Positions 1-9,261 are shown, counted from the first letter of the stretch. The stretch: 64,000 nt of DNA from Streptomyces aureocirculatus (GCF_000720475.1 NZ_JOAP01000030.1:1-64000), one strand, 5' to 3'. The notes: generated by a model from the letters alone, not told the origin. Program-made: numbers and translations.

Positions 1-143
1 CCGAAGAGGGGGGCCAAGGCCGAAGAGGGGGGCCAGGGGCGCAGCCCCAGGAGGGCGGGTGGGTGGGGGAAAAAGCTCGTCCGGTGGTTGAGGGCGAGGG
101 TCGGAGGGCTGGAGGGGGGGAACGGGGGCGCAGCCCCATGGGG
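1..143. other. Intergenic edge with short direct repeat
   Basis: No gene is visible here. The first 35 bases hold two copies of a 16-base unit, CCGAAGAGGGGGGCCA, at 1-16 and 20-35. A GGGGC-GCA-GCCCC hairpin lies just downstream of the MarR stop codon (about 124-137) and could end that minus-strand transcript. The window edge prevents further interpretation. Confidence 0.4.
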
Positions 144-653
144 TTACTGGTCGGAGAAGTCCTGTGCGGCCACGCGCAGCGGGCGCAGCAGGGCGAAAAT
201 CTCCCCACACTCCTCCGCGTCGTAGACGCCGAGCCCAAAGTCCATCGCCATAAGCTCCCGCGTCGCCCCGTCGACAACCTCACGCCCCTTCTCCGTGATG
301 GAGGCAAGCGTCCCGCGCCCATCGTTGGGGTTGGGGCGCTTGTCGACCAGACCGGACCGCACCAGGCGGTCGACGGTGTTGGTGACGGACGTGGGGTGCA
401 CCATCAGCCGCTCACCGATCTTGGACATCGGCAACTCCCCCGCCTTGGAGAAGGAGAGCAGCACCAGCGCCTCGTACCGCGCGAAGGTCAGTCCGTACGG
501 CTTGACGACCGCGTCGACCTCGGCGAGCAGGATCTGCTGCGCACGCATGATCGAGGTGATGGCAGCCATGGCGGGGACGGACCCCCAGCGCTGCTTCCAG
601 AGCTCGTCGGCGCGGGCGATGGGATCGAAGGGGAGACTGAGCGGCTTCGGCAC
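144..653 (-). CDS. MarR-family transcriptional regulator
   Basis: This is a winged-helix MarR protein of about 169 residues. A helical dimer segment (MAAITSIMRAQQ) is followed by the HTH/wing region (LPMSKIGERLMVHPTSVTNTVDRLVRSGLV, then an N-D-G-R-G wing). I chose the GTG at 653, giving VPKPLSLPFDP, because it follows an AAGG box and lies 10 bases after the MFS stop. ATG codons at 680 and 704 are in frame but would overlap the MFS gene. The gene is downstream of and co-oriented with the MFS transporter, so it may act on that transporter, but no ligand can be read from sequence. The family is secure; the target is inference. Confidence 0.85.
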   Translation of the reverse strand: MPKPLSLPFDPIARADELWKQRWGSVPAMAAITSIMRAQQILLAEVDAVVKPYGLTFARYEALVLLSFSKAGELPMSKIGERLMVHPTSVTNTVDRLVRSGLVDKRPNPNDGRGTLASITEKGREVVDGATRELMAMDFGLGVYDAEECGEIFALLRPLRVAAQDFSDQ

Positions 654-663
654 AGCGAAGACC

Positions 664-2109
664 TTAGTCCCCGGCCACATACCGGTCAGCCCCGGTCTCA
701 CCATTCGGCCCGCCCCCGTCCCCCGGCGAGAACGGCGCCGACGGCGACGGCGACGAGGAGGAGGAGGACGACGCCGAAGACGAGGAGGGGGAGGACGACG
801 GCAAGGGCGACGAAGGCGGCCGCGAGGGCGCCGCCCCCGCGGCCGCCCCCGCCGTCGCCCGCACCTCGCGGGCCAGGAACAGGCAGCACACCGTACCGAG
901 CACCCCCGCCCCCGCCACCACCGTACTCACCGCGAAGAACTCGGCAGCGAGCCCGGCCAGGGCCATCCCCGCACCCTGGAGCGTCATCAGGCCCGCCGTG
1001 TGCACGGTCATCGCACGCCCCCGCAGCTCCGGCGGCACCGCGTCCACGAACCAGCGGTCGAGCCCGAGGGTGTACGCCGATCCGGCGCCGGCGAGGACCA
1101 GCGCGGGCAGCGCCCAGGCGAGGCCGGGCGTGAAGCCGTACGCAAGGAGCGGGAGCAGCGTGGTCGCGGCCAGCGGCAGCACGATGCGGGCGCGGGCGGC
1201 GGACGTGAGCGCGGACCCGGCGTACACCTCGCCCGCGATGGTGCCGATGGGCATCGCGCACATCAGCAGCCCGACCCCGGCGGTGCCGACCCCGATCTGT
1301 TCCGCGTACGGGGCGGCAAGGGCCTCCGGCGCGACGGCGAACATCGGGGGCGCCCACAGCAACAGCAGGAGGGCGCGTACGCGCCGGTGGGCGAGGACGT
1401 CACGGGCACCGGCAAGGGAGTACCGCACGAGCGCGGGCTGCGGCACCGCCTGGCCGGGAGCACCCCCGCCGGGGCCGCTCCCCCGCGCGGGCCGCCGCTT
1501 CGTACCGCAGCGCAGCAGCAGCGCCGACGCGGCGAACGTCGCCACCGTGACGACGAGGGCCCCGCGCGGGGAGACGACGGTGAGCAGCACGCCGCCGAGG
1601 CCGAAGCCCACGAGGACGGCGCTCTGCGACACCATCCGCAGCAGCGAACGGCCGAGCACGAACAGGTCCCCGTCCCCGAGGACGTCGGTGAGGGTCGCCA
1701 TCCGGGTGCCGTTGAACACCGGTGCCACGGCCGCGATGAGGCAGCGCAGCGCGAGCAGCCCGGCCACCGGCGTCATGGGCAGCGCCATCAGCGCGGCGCA
1801 CCCGGCGCACAGCAGGTCGCAGACGACGAGGACGCGGCGCGGCGCGAAGCGGTCCGCGACGCCCGCGAACAGCGTCCCGCCCACCAGGTACGGCAGCATG
1901 CCGAGCGCGAAGGCCAGCGCGCTCAGGAGCGGCGACCCGGTGAGGTCGTACACGAGGACGGTCAACGCGATCTCGCTGACGACGACACCGAGCAGCGACA
2001 TGGCGTGGGCGGCGAACACGGCACGGAACTCCGGCACGGCGAAGACCCGCCGGTAGCCTTCGTCCCCCGTTTCCCGCTCTTCCTGGTGGGTCTGTGGCGA
2101 CATGCGCAC
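664..2109 (-). CDS. MFS transporter
   Basis: This is a 481-residue protein with about twelve hydrophobic segments, typical of the major facilitator superfamily (drug-efflux-like, related to the MFS_3/enterobactin-exporter type). A polar N-terminus (about residues 1-25) precedes the first membrane helix (VFAAHAMSLLGVVVSEIA). After the last helix there is a long Ser/Pro tail (SSPLPSSSPSS and similar), which is low complexity and likely cytoplasmic. The GTG start at 2109 is followed by an in-frame ATG at 2103, and either could be used. It is divergent from the ArsR-type gene at 2207 and precedes the MarR gene, so it is probably regulated by one of them. The substrate is unknown. Confidence 0.85.
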   Translation of the reverse strand: MRMSPQTHQEERETGDEGYRRVFAVPEFRAVFAAHAMSLLGVVVSEIALTVLVYDLTGSPLLSALAFALGMLPYLVGGTLFAGVADRFAPRRVLVVCDLLCAGCAALMALPMTPVAGLLALRCLIAAVAPVFNGTRMATLTDVLGDGDLFVLGRSLLRMVSQSAVLVGFGLGGVLLTVVSPRGALVVTVATFAASALLLRCGTKRRPARGSGPGGGAPGQAVPQPALVRYSLAGARDVLAHRRVRALLLLLWAPPMFAVAPEALAAPYAEQIGVGTAGVGLLMCAMPIGTIAGEVYAGSALTSAARARIVLPLAATTLLPLLAYGFTPGLAWALPALVLAGAGSAYTLGLDRWFVDAVPPELRGRAMTVHTAGLMTLQGAGMALAGLAAEFFAVSTVVAGAGVLGTVCCLFLAREVRATAGAAAGAAPSRPPSSPLPSSSPSSSSASSSSSSSPSPSAPFSPGDGGGPNGETGADRYVAGD

Positions 2110-2206
2110 ACCCTGGCCGCCACCGCCCCGGCTCCCTAGAGTTTCGGCTCCAGGCGAATCAGGGGCATCAGAGGCGAATCAGAGGCAGGGAAAGGGGGAG
2201 GTCCGC

Positions 2207-3187
2207 GTGCCGTTTCAGCTTCACTTCGGTGCGGACGACCTGTTGCGCTGCCGGTTCGCCGTGTCGCCGCTGTGGGAGACGCAGGAGGCGGTGCGGACGC
2301 TGAAGCGACCCGAGCGGCACGGTTATCACCCGCAGTGGCTGCGGGAGGTCCGGGCGGCGGGTGCCCGTCTCGACCTGGATGCGGTGTGGCTCCTGATGCC
2401 GTCGCGGGGGCACAGCCCCGACTTCCTGGGGCCGCCGCCGCTGGGGCCCGCCGCGACCTTCGATGAGGAGATCGCCGCGGTGCGCGCCGCCGACCCCGCG
2501 GCGGCGCGGGACGACATGGCGAAGGCGCTCGCCGAGACGCCCGGCGCGGGCGGGAGCGCGACCGGGCGGAAGCTGCTCGCGGACCCGGCGGGCGCCGTGC
2601 GCGCGCTCGCGGACGCCATGGAGGCGGCCTGGCACGCGCTGGTCGAGCCGTACTGGCCGAGGCTGCGCGCCCTGCTCGAAGCCGACGTGGCGTACCACTC
2701 GCGGCGGCTCGCGCAGGTCGGCCTCGGTGCCCTGCTGCCCGAGCTCGACCGCCGCCTGGCCTGGGACTCGGGGACGCTCACCGCGCAGTGGCGCGGGCGG
2801 CACACCCGGCACCTGGACGGGCGCGGCCTGGTCCTGATGCCCAGCGTCTTCAGTTGGCCGGAGGTGATCAGCGGCTACGACCCGCCGTGGCAGCCGACCC
2901 TCGTGTACCCGGCCAGGGGCCTCGCTGGGCTCTGGTCGGCCCCCGCGGACCGCGCCCCCGGTGCCCTGGCCCGGCTGCTCGGCCCCAACCGGGCCGCTGT
3001 CCTCACCGCCCTCGCCGAGCCGTCCACCACGTCGTCGCTGGCCCAGCGCCTCGGCCTGGCCCCGTCCTCGGTGTCCGCGCACCTGGCGGCGCTGAGGGGC
3101 GCGGGTCTGCTCACCTCGCGGCGGTACGGCCATCAGGTCCTGTACGAGCGCACGCCGCTGGGCGTCGCGCTTGCGGCGGGTGGCTGA
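2207..3187 (+). CDS. ArsR-type HTH regulator with DUF5937-like N-terminus
   Basis: This is a 326-residue regulator. The N-terminal two thirds (from VPFQLHFGADDLLRCRFAVSP) resembles the DUF5937-type sensor region found in many actinobacterial ArsR proteins. The C-terminal ~70 residues form a winged helix (AVLTALAEPSTTSSLAQRLG, then SSVSAHLAALRGAGLL and a R-x-G-H-x-V-L-Y wing). No metal-binding Cys motif of the classical ArsR type is seen. The GTG at 2207 is preceded by AAAGGGGGAGG; the frame stays open upstream to 2102 but without a comparable ribosome site. It is divergent from the MFS transporter across about 97 bases, a usual layout for a local repressor. Confidence 0.85.
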   Translation: MPFQLHFGADDLLRCRFAVSPLWETQEAVRTLKRPERHGYHPQWLREVRAAGARLDLDAVWLLMPSRGHSPDFLGPPPLGPAATFDEEIAAVRAADPAAARDDMAKALAETPGAGGSATGRKLLADPAGAVRALADAMEAAWHALVEPYWPRLRALLEADVAYHSRRLAQVGLGALLPELDRRLAWDSGTLTAQWRGRHTRHLDGRGLVLMPSVFSWPEVISGYDPPWQPTLVYPARGLAGLWSAPADRAPGALARLLGPNRAAVLTALAEPSTTSSLAQRLGLAPSSVSAHLAALRGAGLLTSRRYGHQVLYERTPLGVALAAGG

Positions 3188-3304
3188 CGGGGCCCGTACG
3201 GGCGGTGTCGCACCCAGGTGCGAATGGTCCCTTATGTCACGATTGCCGCACGACTCGCCCGCTCGCCCGCCCGCCTGCCCGTCACCGTCGCCCAAGGGGT
3301 CTGG

Positions 3305-4339
3305 ATGCACCGGCTGCTCCGTACGTTCACGGCACTCACGGCCGCCGCCGCCCTCGGCCTCACGGCCGGCTGCTCGTCCGGGTCCGACTCGGGGCCGGGA
3401 CCGGGCAGGGAGAAGGACGAGGCCACGCCGTCCGCGAGCCGCAAGGCCGCACGCTCCGCGCCGCACAGCTTCTGGGTCGACCCGCAGAGCGAGGCGGCCC
3501 GCCAGGTGCGCGAGTGGGAGCAGCAGGGCCGCGACGGGGACGCCGACGCGCTGCGGCGGATCTCCGAACAGCCGATGGCGACGTGGCCCGCCGGGGACGA
3601 CCCGGGGCCGGACGTCGAGAAGGCCACCGCGGGCGCCGCACAGGACGGCCGCACGGCGGTGCTCGTCGCGTACAACATCCCGCACCGCGACTGCGGCCAG
3701 CACTCCGCGGGCGGTGCCCCCGACGCGGCCTACTACCGGCACTGGATCGACGCGTTCGCCGACGGCATCAAGGACCGCAAGGCCCTGGTGATCCTGGAAC
3801 CGGACGCGATCCCGCACATCGCCGACGGCTGCACACCCCCGCAGTACCACGAGGAGCGCTACGAACTCCTCTCGGAAGCCATCGAGCGGCTGAAGCGGCA
3901 GCCGAACGTCAAGGTGTACCTGGACGCGGGCAACCCCGGCTGGATCACCGAGGCCTACAAGCTCACGACGCCGCTGCGGCGTGCCGGCATCGCGCGCGCG
4001 GACGGCTTCTCGCTCAACGTCTCCAACTTCCAGAGCGACAAGGCCACCAAGAGGTACGGCCGTGAGCTGTCCGCGGGCGTCGGCGGCAAGCACTTCGTGA
4101 TGGACAGCAGCCGCAACGGCCGCGGCCCCCTCGCCGGTGACCGCGAGGACGCCTGGTGCAACCCGCCGGGCCGCGGCCTCGGCACCCCGCCCACCGACCG
4201 CACCGGCGACCCGCTCCTCGACGCCTACCTGTGGATCAAGCGGCCGGGAGACTCGGACGGCCCCTGCCGCGGCGGCCCCGCCGCGGGCCGGTGGTGGCCC
4301 GACTACGCGCTCGGTCTCGTACGCAACGCGAAGGCCTGA
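3305..4339 (+). CDS. GH6 family endoglucanase, lipoprotein
   Basis: This glycoside hydrolase family 6 enzyme (344 residues) is predicted to cleave beta-1,4-glucan. The ATG at 3305 follows AAGGGG and opens a lipoprotein signal peptide ending in the lipobox LTAGC, so the enzyme is membrane-anchored outside the cell. Both GH6 signatures are present: VAYNIPHRDCG near residue 120 and LVILEPDAI near residue 165 (catalytic Asp). The conserved MDSSRNG and WCNPPGRGLG segments follow. It lies beside comB-like and converges on glxA/cslA. In S. lividans and S. coelicolor a comparable endoglucanase (CslZ) accompanies CslA-GlxA, so trimming of the tip glucan is the likely role. That role is inferred from context. 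Confidence 0.88.
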   Translation: MHRLLRTFTALTAAAALGLTAGCSSGSDSGPGPGREKDEATPSASRKAARSAPHSFWVDPQSEAARQVREWEQQGRDGDADALRRISEQPMATWPAGDDPGPDVEKATAGAAQDGRTAVLVAYNIPHRDCGQHSAGGAPDAAYYRHWIDAFADGIKDRKALVILEPDAIPHIADGCTPPQYHEERYELLSEAIERLKRQPNVKVYLDAGNPGWITEAYKLTTPLRRAGIARADGFSLNVSNFQSDKATKRYGRELSAGVGGKHFVMDSSRNGRGPLAGDREDAWCNPPGRGLGTPPTDRTGDPLLDAYLWIKRPGDSDGPCRGGPAAGRWWPDYALGLVRNAKA

Positions 4340-4407
4340 CACCCGTTTGCGGAAAGCCCGGTGACCAACTGGCCAAAGCGCCACGACACCTGGCAGCCTC
4401 GGAGCGC

Positions 4408-5166
4408 ATGGGGCGCGAAGACTTCTCACAGGCGGGCTACGGCGTACGGTTCGAGTGGGGTGCCTCCGGCGCGAAGCGCCTGGCGCCCGCGGTCTCCTGT
4501 CTGGTGATCGTCGACGTGCTGTCGTTCAGCACCTCGGTGTCCGTCGCCGTGGAGTCCGGTTCCCGGGTCTTCCCGTACGCGTGGCGCGACGAGAGTGCCA
4601 CGGCCTTCGCCCGCCAGATGGACGCGCGGCTCGCGGTGGGCCGCCGCGCGGTCAGCGCGGCCAGCCCCTGGTCGCTGTCCCCCGCCGCCCTGCGCCGGGC
4701 CCCGCGCGCACAGCGCCTCGTCCTGCCCTCGCCCAACGGTTCGGCGATCGCCGCGAGCGCGGGGGGCGTCACCGTCGCCGCCGGGTCGCTGCTCAATCCC
4801 GCCGCCGTCGGCCGCTGGCTCTCCGGCAGGGGCGACGGCACCCCCGAGCGCCCCGTCGGCGTGATCGCGGCGGGCGAGCGCTGGCCCGACGGCAGTCTGC
4901 GCCCCGCCCTGGAGGACCTCCTCGGCGCCGGCGCCGTGATCGCCGCGCTGCGCACCGGGGGCGGCACCGACCTCTCCCCCGAGGCCGCGGCCGCGGCGTC
5001 CGCGTTCGTCTCGGCCGTCGACGTGGGCGAGGCCGTCGCGTCCTCGTCGTCGGGCCGGGAGCTGGCCGACGGCGGTTACGCGGAGGACGTGGCCGTCGCG
5101 ACCGAGCTCGACGCGTCCACGGTGGTGCCGGTCCTCACACACGGAGCGTTCGTCGCGGCGCGGTGA
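4408..5166 (+). CDS. ComB-family 2-phosphosulfolactate phosphatase-like protein
   Basis: This is a 252-residue protein of the ComB family (PF04029 type). Recognisable parts are VIVDVLSFSTSVSVAVESGSRVFP near residue 30, LVLPSPNGSAI near 110 and GVIAAGERWPDG near 150. In methanogens ComB dephosphorylates 2-phosphosulfolactate for coenzyme M synthesis. Streptomycetes do not make coenzyme M, so the true substrate here is unknown. The ATG at 4408 follows GGAG at short spacing. The gene lies 68 bases after the GH6 gene on the same strand and converges on glxA with a 33-base gap. Its link to the glycan genes is positional only. Confidence 0.75.
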   Translation: MGREDFSQAGYGVRFEWGASGAKRLAPAVSCLVIVDVLSFSTSVSVAVESGSRVFPYAWRDESATAFARQMDARLAVGRRAVSAASPWSLSPAALRRAPRAQRLVLPSPNGSAIAASAGGVTVAAGSLLNPAAVGRWLSGRGDGTPERPVGVIAAGERWPDGSLRPALEDLLGAGAVIAALRTGGGTDLSPEAAAAASAFVSAVDVGEAVASSSSGRELADGGYAEDVAVATELDASTVVPVLTHGAFVAAR

Positions 5167-5199
5167 GCGGTTCCCCGCGCGGCGTGCGCGTCCCGCTTC

Positions 5200-7167
5200 T
5201 CACTTCACGTGCACCCACTTCGCCTCCGAGGAGGCGCCGTCCGCGTCCGTCACGAACAGCATGTACCAGCCGGGCGGTACGAGCGCGGTGTCCTCGCGCG
5301 GCACGTCCACGGTCACCGCGCCGGGGCCCTTGGTGAGGCCGAGCGCGATCGACCGCTGCTCCACGTCGGTGGTGTGCGTGACGGCGCTGGGCCGCATCAG
5401 GCGGGCCGAGGCGATCTTCTCGGGGTGCGCGGTGCGGAACGTGGCGCGGCCGTCGGCGGGCAGCACCTCGGGGCCCGCGCCGAGCACGGGGCGGTCCTCG
5501 CCCGCCTTGTGCCGGGACGGCGGGGTGAAGATCTCCATGCGCTGCTCGAAGTGGCCGAGCTTGGTGTTCTGCTGGTTGTCGAACAGCGGGTCCGAGCCGA
5601 AGGTGGCGACACGCCCGTCGGGCAGGAGCAGCGCCTCGGAGTGGTAGTTGCGGCCCACCTTGGGTTCGGCGGCGGTGCGGAAGGCGTTCTTCTTCGGGTC
5701 GTAGAACTGTGCCTTGAGGATGTTGCTCCCGCTGCGGCCGCGGTAGTCGGACGAGCCGTTGCTGGTGAACACCGAGTCGTCCGGCATCAGGACGCTGTTC
5801 AGATAGCGCGTGCCCTGCGGCAGGTCGGGTCCTGTCCTGAAGGAGGGGTTGTCCTCCTTCAGGTCGATCACGGCGGTGCGCTCGGTGGCCTTCTCGGACT
5901 CGCCGACGCCGCCGCCGCCGAGGATCATCACCTTCTGGTCCTGGGCGGGCGGCAGGAGCACGGACCCCGACGTCTCGGTCTGGTCGAGGTCGGTGAGGCC
6001 GGGGACCTTCTCGAACTTGTTGGTCTTCAGGTCCCACAGGCCGGGCTCGCGCCCCATCTCCGCGGGCCCGTAACCGGCGTTGGAGGCGGGGTAGAAGAGC
6101 TTGCCGCCCTTGGTGAGGAACAGCGCGGGGTAGGTCGGGAAGTAGCGCTTGGGCCCGTCGGTCCACTTCTTGGTCCGCGGGTCGTAGATCTCGTTGTCGC
6201 CGGGGTCGATGACACCGACGTCGTCGAGCCCGGACACGGCGAGCACACGGCCGTCCTCCAGGCCGACGAGCGTCGGGTACCAGCGGGCCTTCTTCATCGG
6301 CTCGACGGCCACGTACTTCTCGGCCTTCGGGTCGAACTCGTACGCCGCCCTGATGCCCTGGAAGTCCTGCTTGTCCATGGTGATCTTCTCGGCGATGCCG
6401 TACGTGTTGTCCGCCGCCTTGCCCGTCAGGCCCTCGATCTCGTACTGCGAGGACTCCTTCGTCACCGACTCCTCGCCGTCGTGGACGGCCTCCACGAAGA
6501 CCCGTGCCTCGCTCGCGACGACCTTCGTCTTCCAGGGCCGCATCGTGCCGGACTTGGAGTAGGTGATCTCGTAGTCGCGTTTGGCCTCGGGGACCTTCAC
6601 GTCGAACTTGCTGACGTACTCGACACCGGAGGGCGAGCGGAACTTGGTGCCCTTCTTCAGGACGACGGGCTCGTCCGGGTTCTCGTTCTTCACCCGCATG
6701 CCGCCGCCCGCCCGTTCCACCTCGCCGTCGAGGAGTTCGTAGCGCGCGGTGCCCCCGGCCACCAGGAGGCGGCCGTCGGGGAGCTGGGCGTGCCCCGAGC
6801 AGAAGAAGTCCTCGGGGGTCTCGATCTTCTTGAAGGTGTTCTTCTTCGGGTCCCACAGCACGGTGTCGAAGGACCCGGCGTCGAACTTCTTCTGCTCGTT
6901 GCCAGAGCCGGCGACGATCAGCACCTTCCCGGTGTGCAGCAGGGCCGCGTGAATGGCGTTGGTGCGGAACTCCTCGGGAATGGCGACCTGCTGCCACGAC
7001 CCGTACTTCTTCTTGTAGCCGGGTTGATTGATCTTGTACTCGTGGTACTTCTCCTCGGCGAAGGAGACGGCGGCGGGGGCGTTGAGGCCGATGAGGACGG
7101 CGCCCGCACCCACGCCGAAGGCGATCTTCTTGGTGCGCTTGGAGAACTCGGGGAGGTGAGGGGGCAT
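5200..7167 (-). CDS. glxA: Galactose oxidase-like radical copper oxidase GlxA
   Basis: This 655-residue protein has an N-terminal membrane/signal anchor (KIAFGVGAGAVLIGLNAPAAV) and a Kelch-type seven-bladed propeller. It ends in a DUF1929-like C-terminal domain (HTTDVEQRSIAL). DFFCSGHAQLPDGRLLVAGG carries Cys123, the likely thioether Cys of the Tyr-Cys radical cofactor, and VGRNYHSEALLLPDGRV fits a copper-site loop. In S. lividans GlxA oxidises the glycan made by CslA and is needed for tip glycan deposition and hyphal development. It starts 3 bases after the cslA stop codon, so translation is probably coupled. Identification rests on family features plus the cslA partner. Confidence 0.93.
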   Translation of the reverse strand: MPPHLPEFSKRTKKIAFGVGAGAVLIGLNAPAAVSFAEEKYHEYKINQPGYKKKYGSWQQVAIPEEFRTNAIHAALLHTGKVLIVAGSGNEQKKFDAGSFDTVLWDPKKNTFKKIETPEDFFCSGHAQLPDGRLLVAGGTARYELLDGEVERAGGGMRVKNENPDEPVVLKKGTKFRSPSGVEYVSKFDVKVPEAKRDYEITYSKSGTMRPWKTKVVASEARVFVEAVHDGEESVTKESSQYEIEGLTGKAADNTYGIAEKITMDKQDFQGIRAAYEFDPKAEKYVAVEPMKKARWYPTLVGLEDGRVLAVSGLDDVGVIDPGDNEIYDPRTKKWTDGPKRYFPTYPALFLTKGGKLFYPASNAGYGPAEMGREPGLWDLKTNKFEKVPGLTDLDQTETSGSVLLPPAQDQKVMILGGGGVGESEKATERTAVIDLKEDNPSFRTGPDLPQGTRYLNSVLMPDDSVFTSNGSSDYRGRSGSNILKAQFYDPKKNAFRTAAEPKVGRNYHSEALLLPDGRVATFGSDPLFDNQQNTKLGHFEQRMEIFTPPSRHKAGEDRPVLGAGPEVLPADGRATFRTAHPEKIASARLMRPSAVTHTTDVEQRSIALGLTKGPGAVTVDVPREDTALVPPGWYMLFVTDADGASSEAKWVHVK

Positions 7168-7170
7168 GGG

Positions 7171-8988
7171 TCAGTTACCTCCAGTCGTCGTACCGGTGGC
7201 GAGGGCGGGCTCCGGCTCGCCGTCGGCGGTGGCCGCGGCGCGCTCGGCGCGTTCCCTCAGCCGCTGCCGGGCCGCCTCGCGGACCTTGCGCGTGCGGCGC
7301 TCCCGCAGCTCGGTCACGCCCCACACCGCGACCGGTGCCAGCGAGATGGCCATGGCGAGCGCCGCCCACGTCCGCATCGCCACATGGGTGTGGCCGAGCA
7401 CGAACGAGGCGACGAGCGACACGGCGAGGAGCACCGCCCAGAACAGATGGATACGGAAGGTCAGCAGCCGGTCGGCGGTGACACCGCCGCCCTTGGGGGT
7501 GACGACGAAGCGGCTCGGGCGGCGCAGCACGGCGGCACCGAGCGACTTGGCGTAGATGGGCGCCGAGAGCGCGGACATCGCCATGCCGGCGAGCCCGCCG
7601 GAGCCCTCGGGTTCGTGCGGTGACACGTTGTGCCGCCGGTTCCAGAGGTACAGGCCGATCTGCAGGGCCGCCGCGTCGCTGTAGAGCATCAGCCACACGG
7701 AGGCCGCGACCTGCGTCCCGGAGGCGCCGAACCACAGGAACAGCACGCAGCTCAGGACGCCGAGGAGCCAGTTGACGGCCGTCATCGGGTAGTAGACGAG
7801 CATCAGCGTGTACGAGAAGAGCCGGCCGGGCGGCATGCTGGACGGCGCCCGCCAGTACTGCTTGAAGAGGGTCTCGTACGTGCCCCGCGACCAGCGCATC
7901 TGCTGCGTGAAGAAGTCCGTCCAGGAGGCCGGGCCCTCGCCGACGGCGAGCACGTCCGGTGTGTACACCGACCGCCAGTGCCGGCCGGTGCCCGGGTTCT
8001 TGCGCCGGTGCAGCTCGAAGCCGGTGGCCATGTCCTCGGTGATGGAGTCGTACAGGCCGCCGATCTGGCGCAGGGCGGCGATGCGTACGACGTTGTTGGT
8101 GCCGACGAACATGGGGGCCCGGTAGCGGTTGCCCGCCCGCTGGATCAGGGCGTGGAAGAGGAACTGCTGGGACTCGGCGGCCTTGGTGACCGGTGAGGTG
8201 TAGTTGCCGTACACCTGCGGGCCGACGACGAAGGCGACGTCGGGGTCCCGGAAGAACCCCATCATCCGCTCCAGGAAGTTCGGCAGCGGCACGTGGTCGG
8301 TGTCCACGGAGGCGAAGAAGTCGTAGTCGCCGCCGTGCATGGCGAGCCAGGCGTTGTAGTTGCCGTGCTTGGTCCTGGTCCGGTGCGGGCCCTTGGAGCG
8401 GTTCCACTCCGGTACGCCGAGGCGGGTGAAGTGGCGTACGCCCAACTCGCGGCAGAGCGCCTTGGCCTCGTCGTCGTCGCCCTCGTCGAGCAGCCAGACG
8501 TCCAGCGGCCCGGTGTGGTGTATCCGGACGGCGCCTTCGAGGGTGGCGCGGACCATGGTGAGGGGTTCCTTGCCCGGTACGTACGTCGTCAGGAAGGCGA
8601 CGCGGGTGCCCGCTTCGGGCACGACCGGGACGGGGTCGCGGGCGACCATCGTGGCGTGCGCGATGGACACCACGTTGACCAGCATGAACACCTCGATCAG
8701 GCCGATCGCGACGAGCATCGTGACATCGAGTCCGACCAGCCAGGTGTCGCCGCCCTCACGTTCCGTCCAGTGGGTGGGCCAGACGAGGTACACGAGGAGT
8801 GCGCCGGTGAGCAGCGGGGCCAGCGTCATCAGCAGGATGGCGCGTATTCGGTGCGGCTCGCCTGCGAGGAGCGGGCGGTACCGCACCCGGTAGCCGCCGT
8901 GCCCGGCGCCGCCGCCACCGCCTTCCGGCTCGGTGAGCGGTCCGGCGAGCCGGCTGTGGGTGTCGTAGTCGTAGCCCTCCGGCCGCAC
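7171..8988 (-). CDS. cslA: Cellulose synthase-like glycosyltransferase CslA
   Basis: This 605-residue membrane GT2 enzyme polymerises a beta-glucan at hyphal tips from a UDP-sugar. Two N-terminal membrane helices (LLMTLAPLLTGALLVYLVW and TMLVAIGLIEVFMLVNV) precede the GT2 domain. Substrate-binding acidic motifs are visible (DEGDDDEAK, the DxD-like SVDTDH, and TED), followed by QQMRWSRG, the QxxRW motif of processive synthases. Several C-terminal helices probably form the translocation channel. The GTG at 8988 has a GGAGGG site and an in-frame stop lies just upstream. It is the first gene of a cslA-glxA unit. In S. coelicolor CslA interacts with the polarity protein DivIVA. Confidence 0.93.
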   Translation of the reverse strand: MRPEGYDYDTHSRLAGPLTEPEGGGGGAGHGGYRVRYRPLLAGEPHRIRAILLMTLAPLLTGALLVYLVWPTHWTEREGGDTWLVGLDVTMLVAIGLIEVFMLVNVVSIAHATMVARDPVPVVPEAGTRVAFLTTYVPGKEPLTMVRATLEGAVRIHHTGPLDVWLLDEGDDDEAKALCRELGVRHFTRLGVPEWNRSKGPHRTRTKHGNYNAWLAMHGGDYDFFASVDTDHVPLPNFLERMMGFFRDPDVAFVVGPQVYGNYTSPVTKAAESQQFLFHALIQRAGNRYRAPMFVGTNNVVRIAALRQIGGLYDSITEDMATGFELHRRKNPGTGRHWRSVYTPDVLAVGEGPASWTDFFTQQMRWSRGTYETLFKQYWRAPSSMPPGRLFSYTLMLVYYPMTAVNWLLGVLSCVLFLWFGASGTQVAASVWLMLYSDAAALQIGLYLWNRRHNVSPHEPEGSGGLAGMAMSALSAPIYAKSLGAAVLRRPSRFVVTPKGGGVTADRLLTFRIHLFWAVLLAVSLVASFVLGHTHVAMRTWAALAMAISLAPVAVWGVTELRERRTRKVREAARQRLRERAERAAATADGEPEPALATGTTTGGN

Positions 8989-9110
8989 AGCGCCCTCCAG
9001 GTATTCGAACTAGTCGATACCCTCACAAAAGTGGAGATTCCCCGGCGTGTCGAACCGGGCGCGTCCGAGCGGGGGTTTTACCCTCCACTCCGCCCCTTCC
9101 CTCTGGCTCC

Positions 9111-9257
9111 GCTCCCGCTGTGGGCAACCGGCCCGCCCCCGCTGCGGGCAACCGGCCCGCTCCCGCTGCGGGCAACCGGCCCGCTCCCGCTGTGGGCAAC
9201 TGGCCCGCTCCCGCTGTGGGCAACCGGCCCGCTCCCGCTGTGGGCAACTGGTCCGCC
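9111..9257. repeat. 24-bp tandem repeat array upstream of cslA
   Basis: Five full 24-base units run from 9121 to 9240, of the form (T/C)GGGCAAC(C/T)GGCCCGCTCCCGCTG, with partial units at both ends. Units differ by only one to three bases. The array lies in the 416-base gap between cslA and the MTH1187 gene. No promoter or gene was recognised in it. Confidence 0.9.
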
Positions 9258-9261
9258 AGGG

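Noticed and set aside
2168..4429. 753-codon minus-strand ORF across the ArsR and GH6 genes
   Set aside because: It lies opposite two well-supported plus-strand genes and shows no motif or membrane pattern.
5209..7623. 804-codon plus-strand ORF opposite glxA
   Set aside because: It is a frame shadow of glxA and cslA; its composition is Gly/Val/Leu/Arg-rich without domains.
9111..9257. Possible CRISPR array
   Set aside because: Units are directly tandem with no unique spacers, and no cas genes are present.
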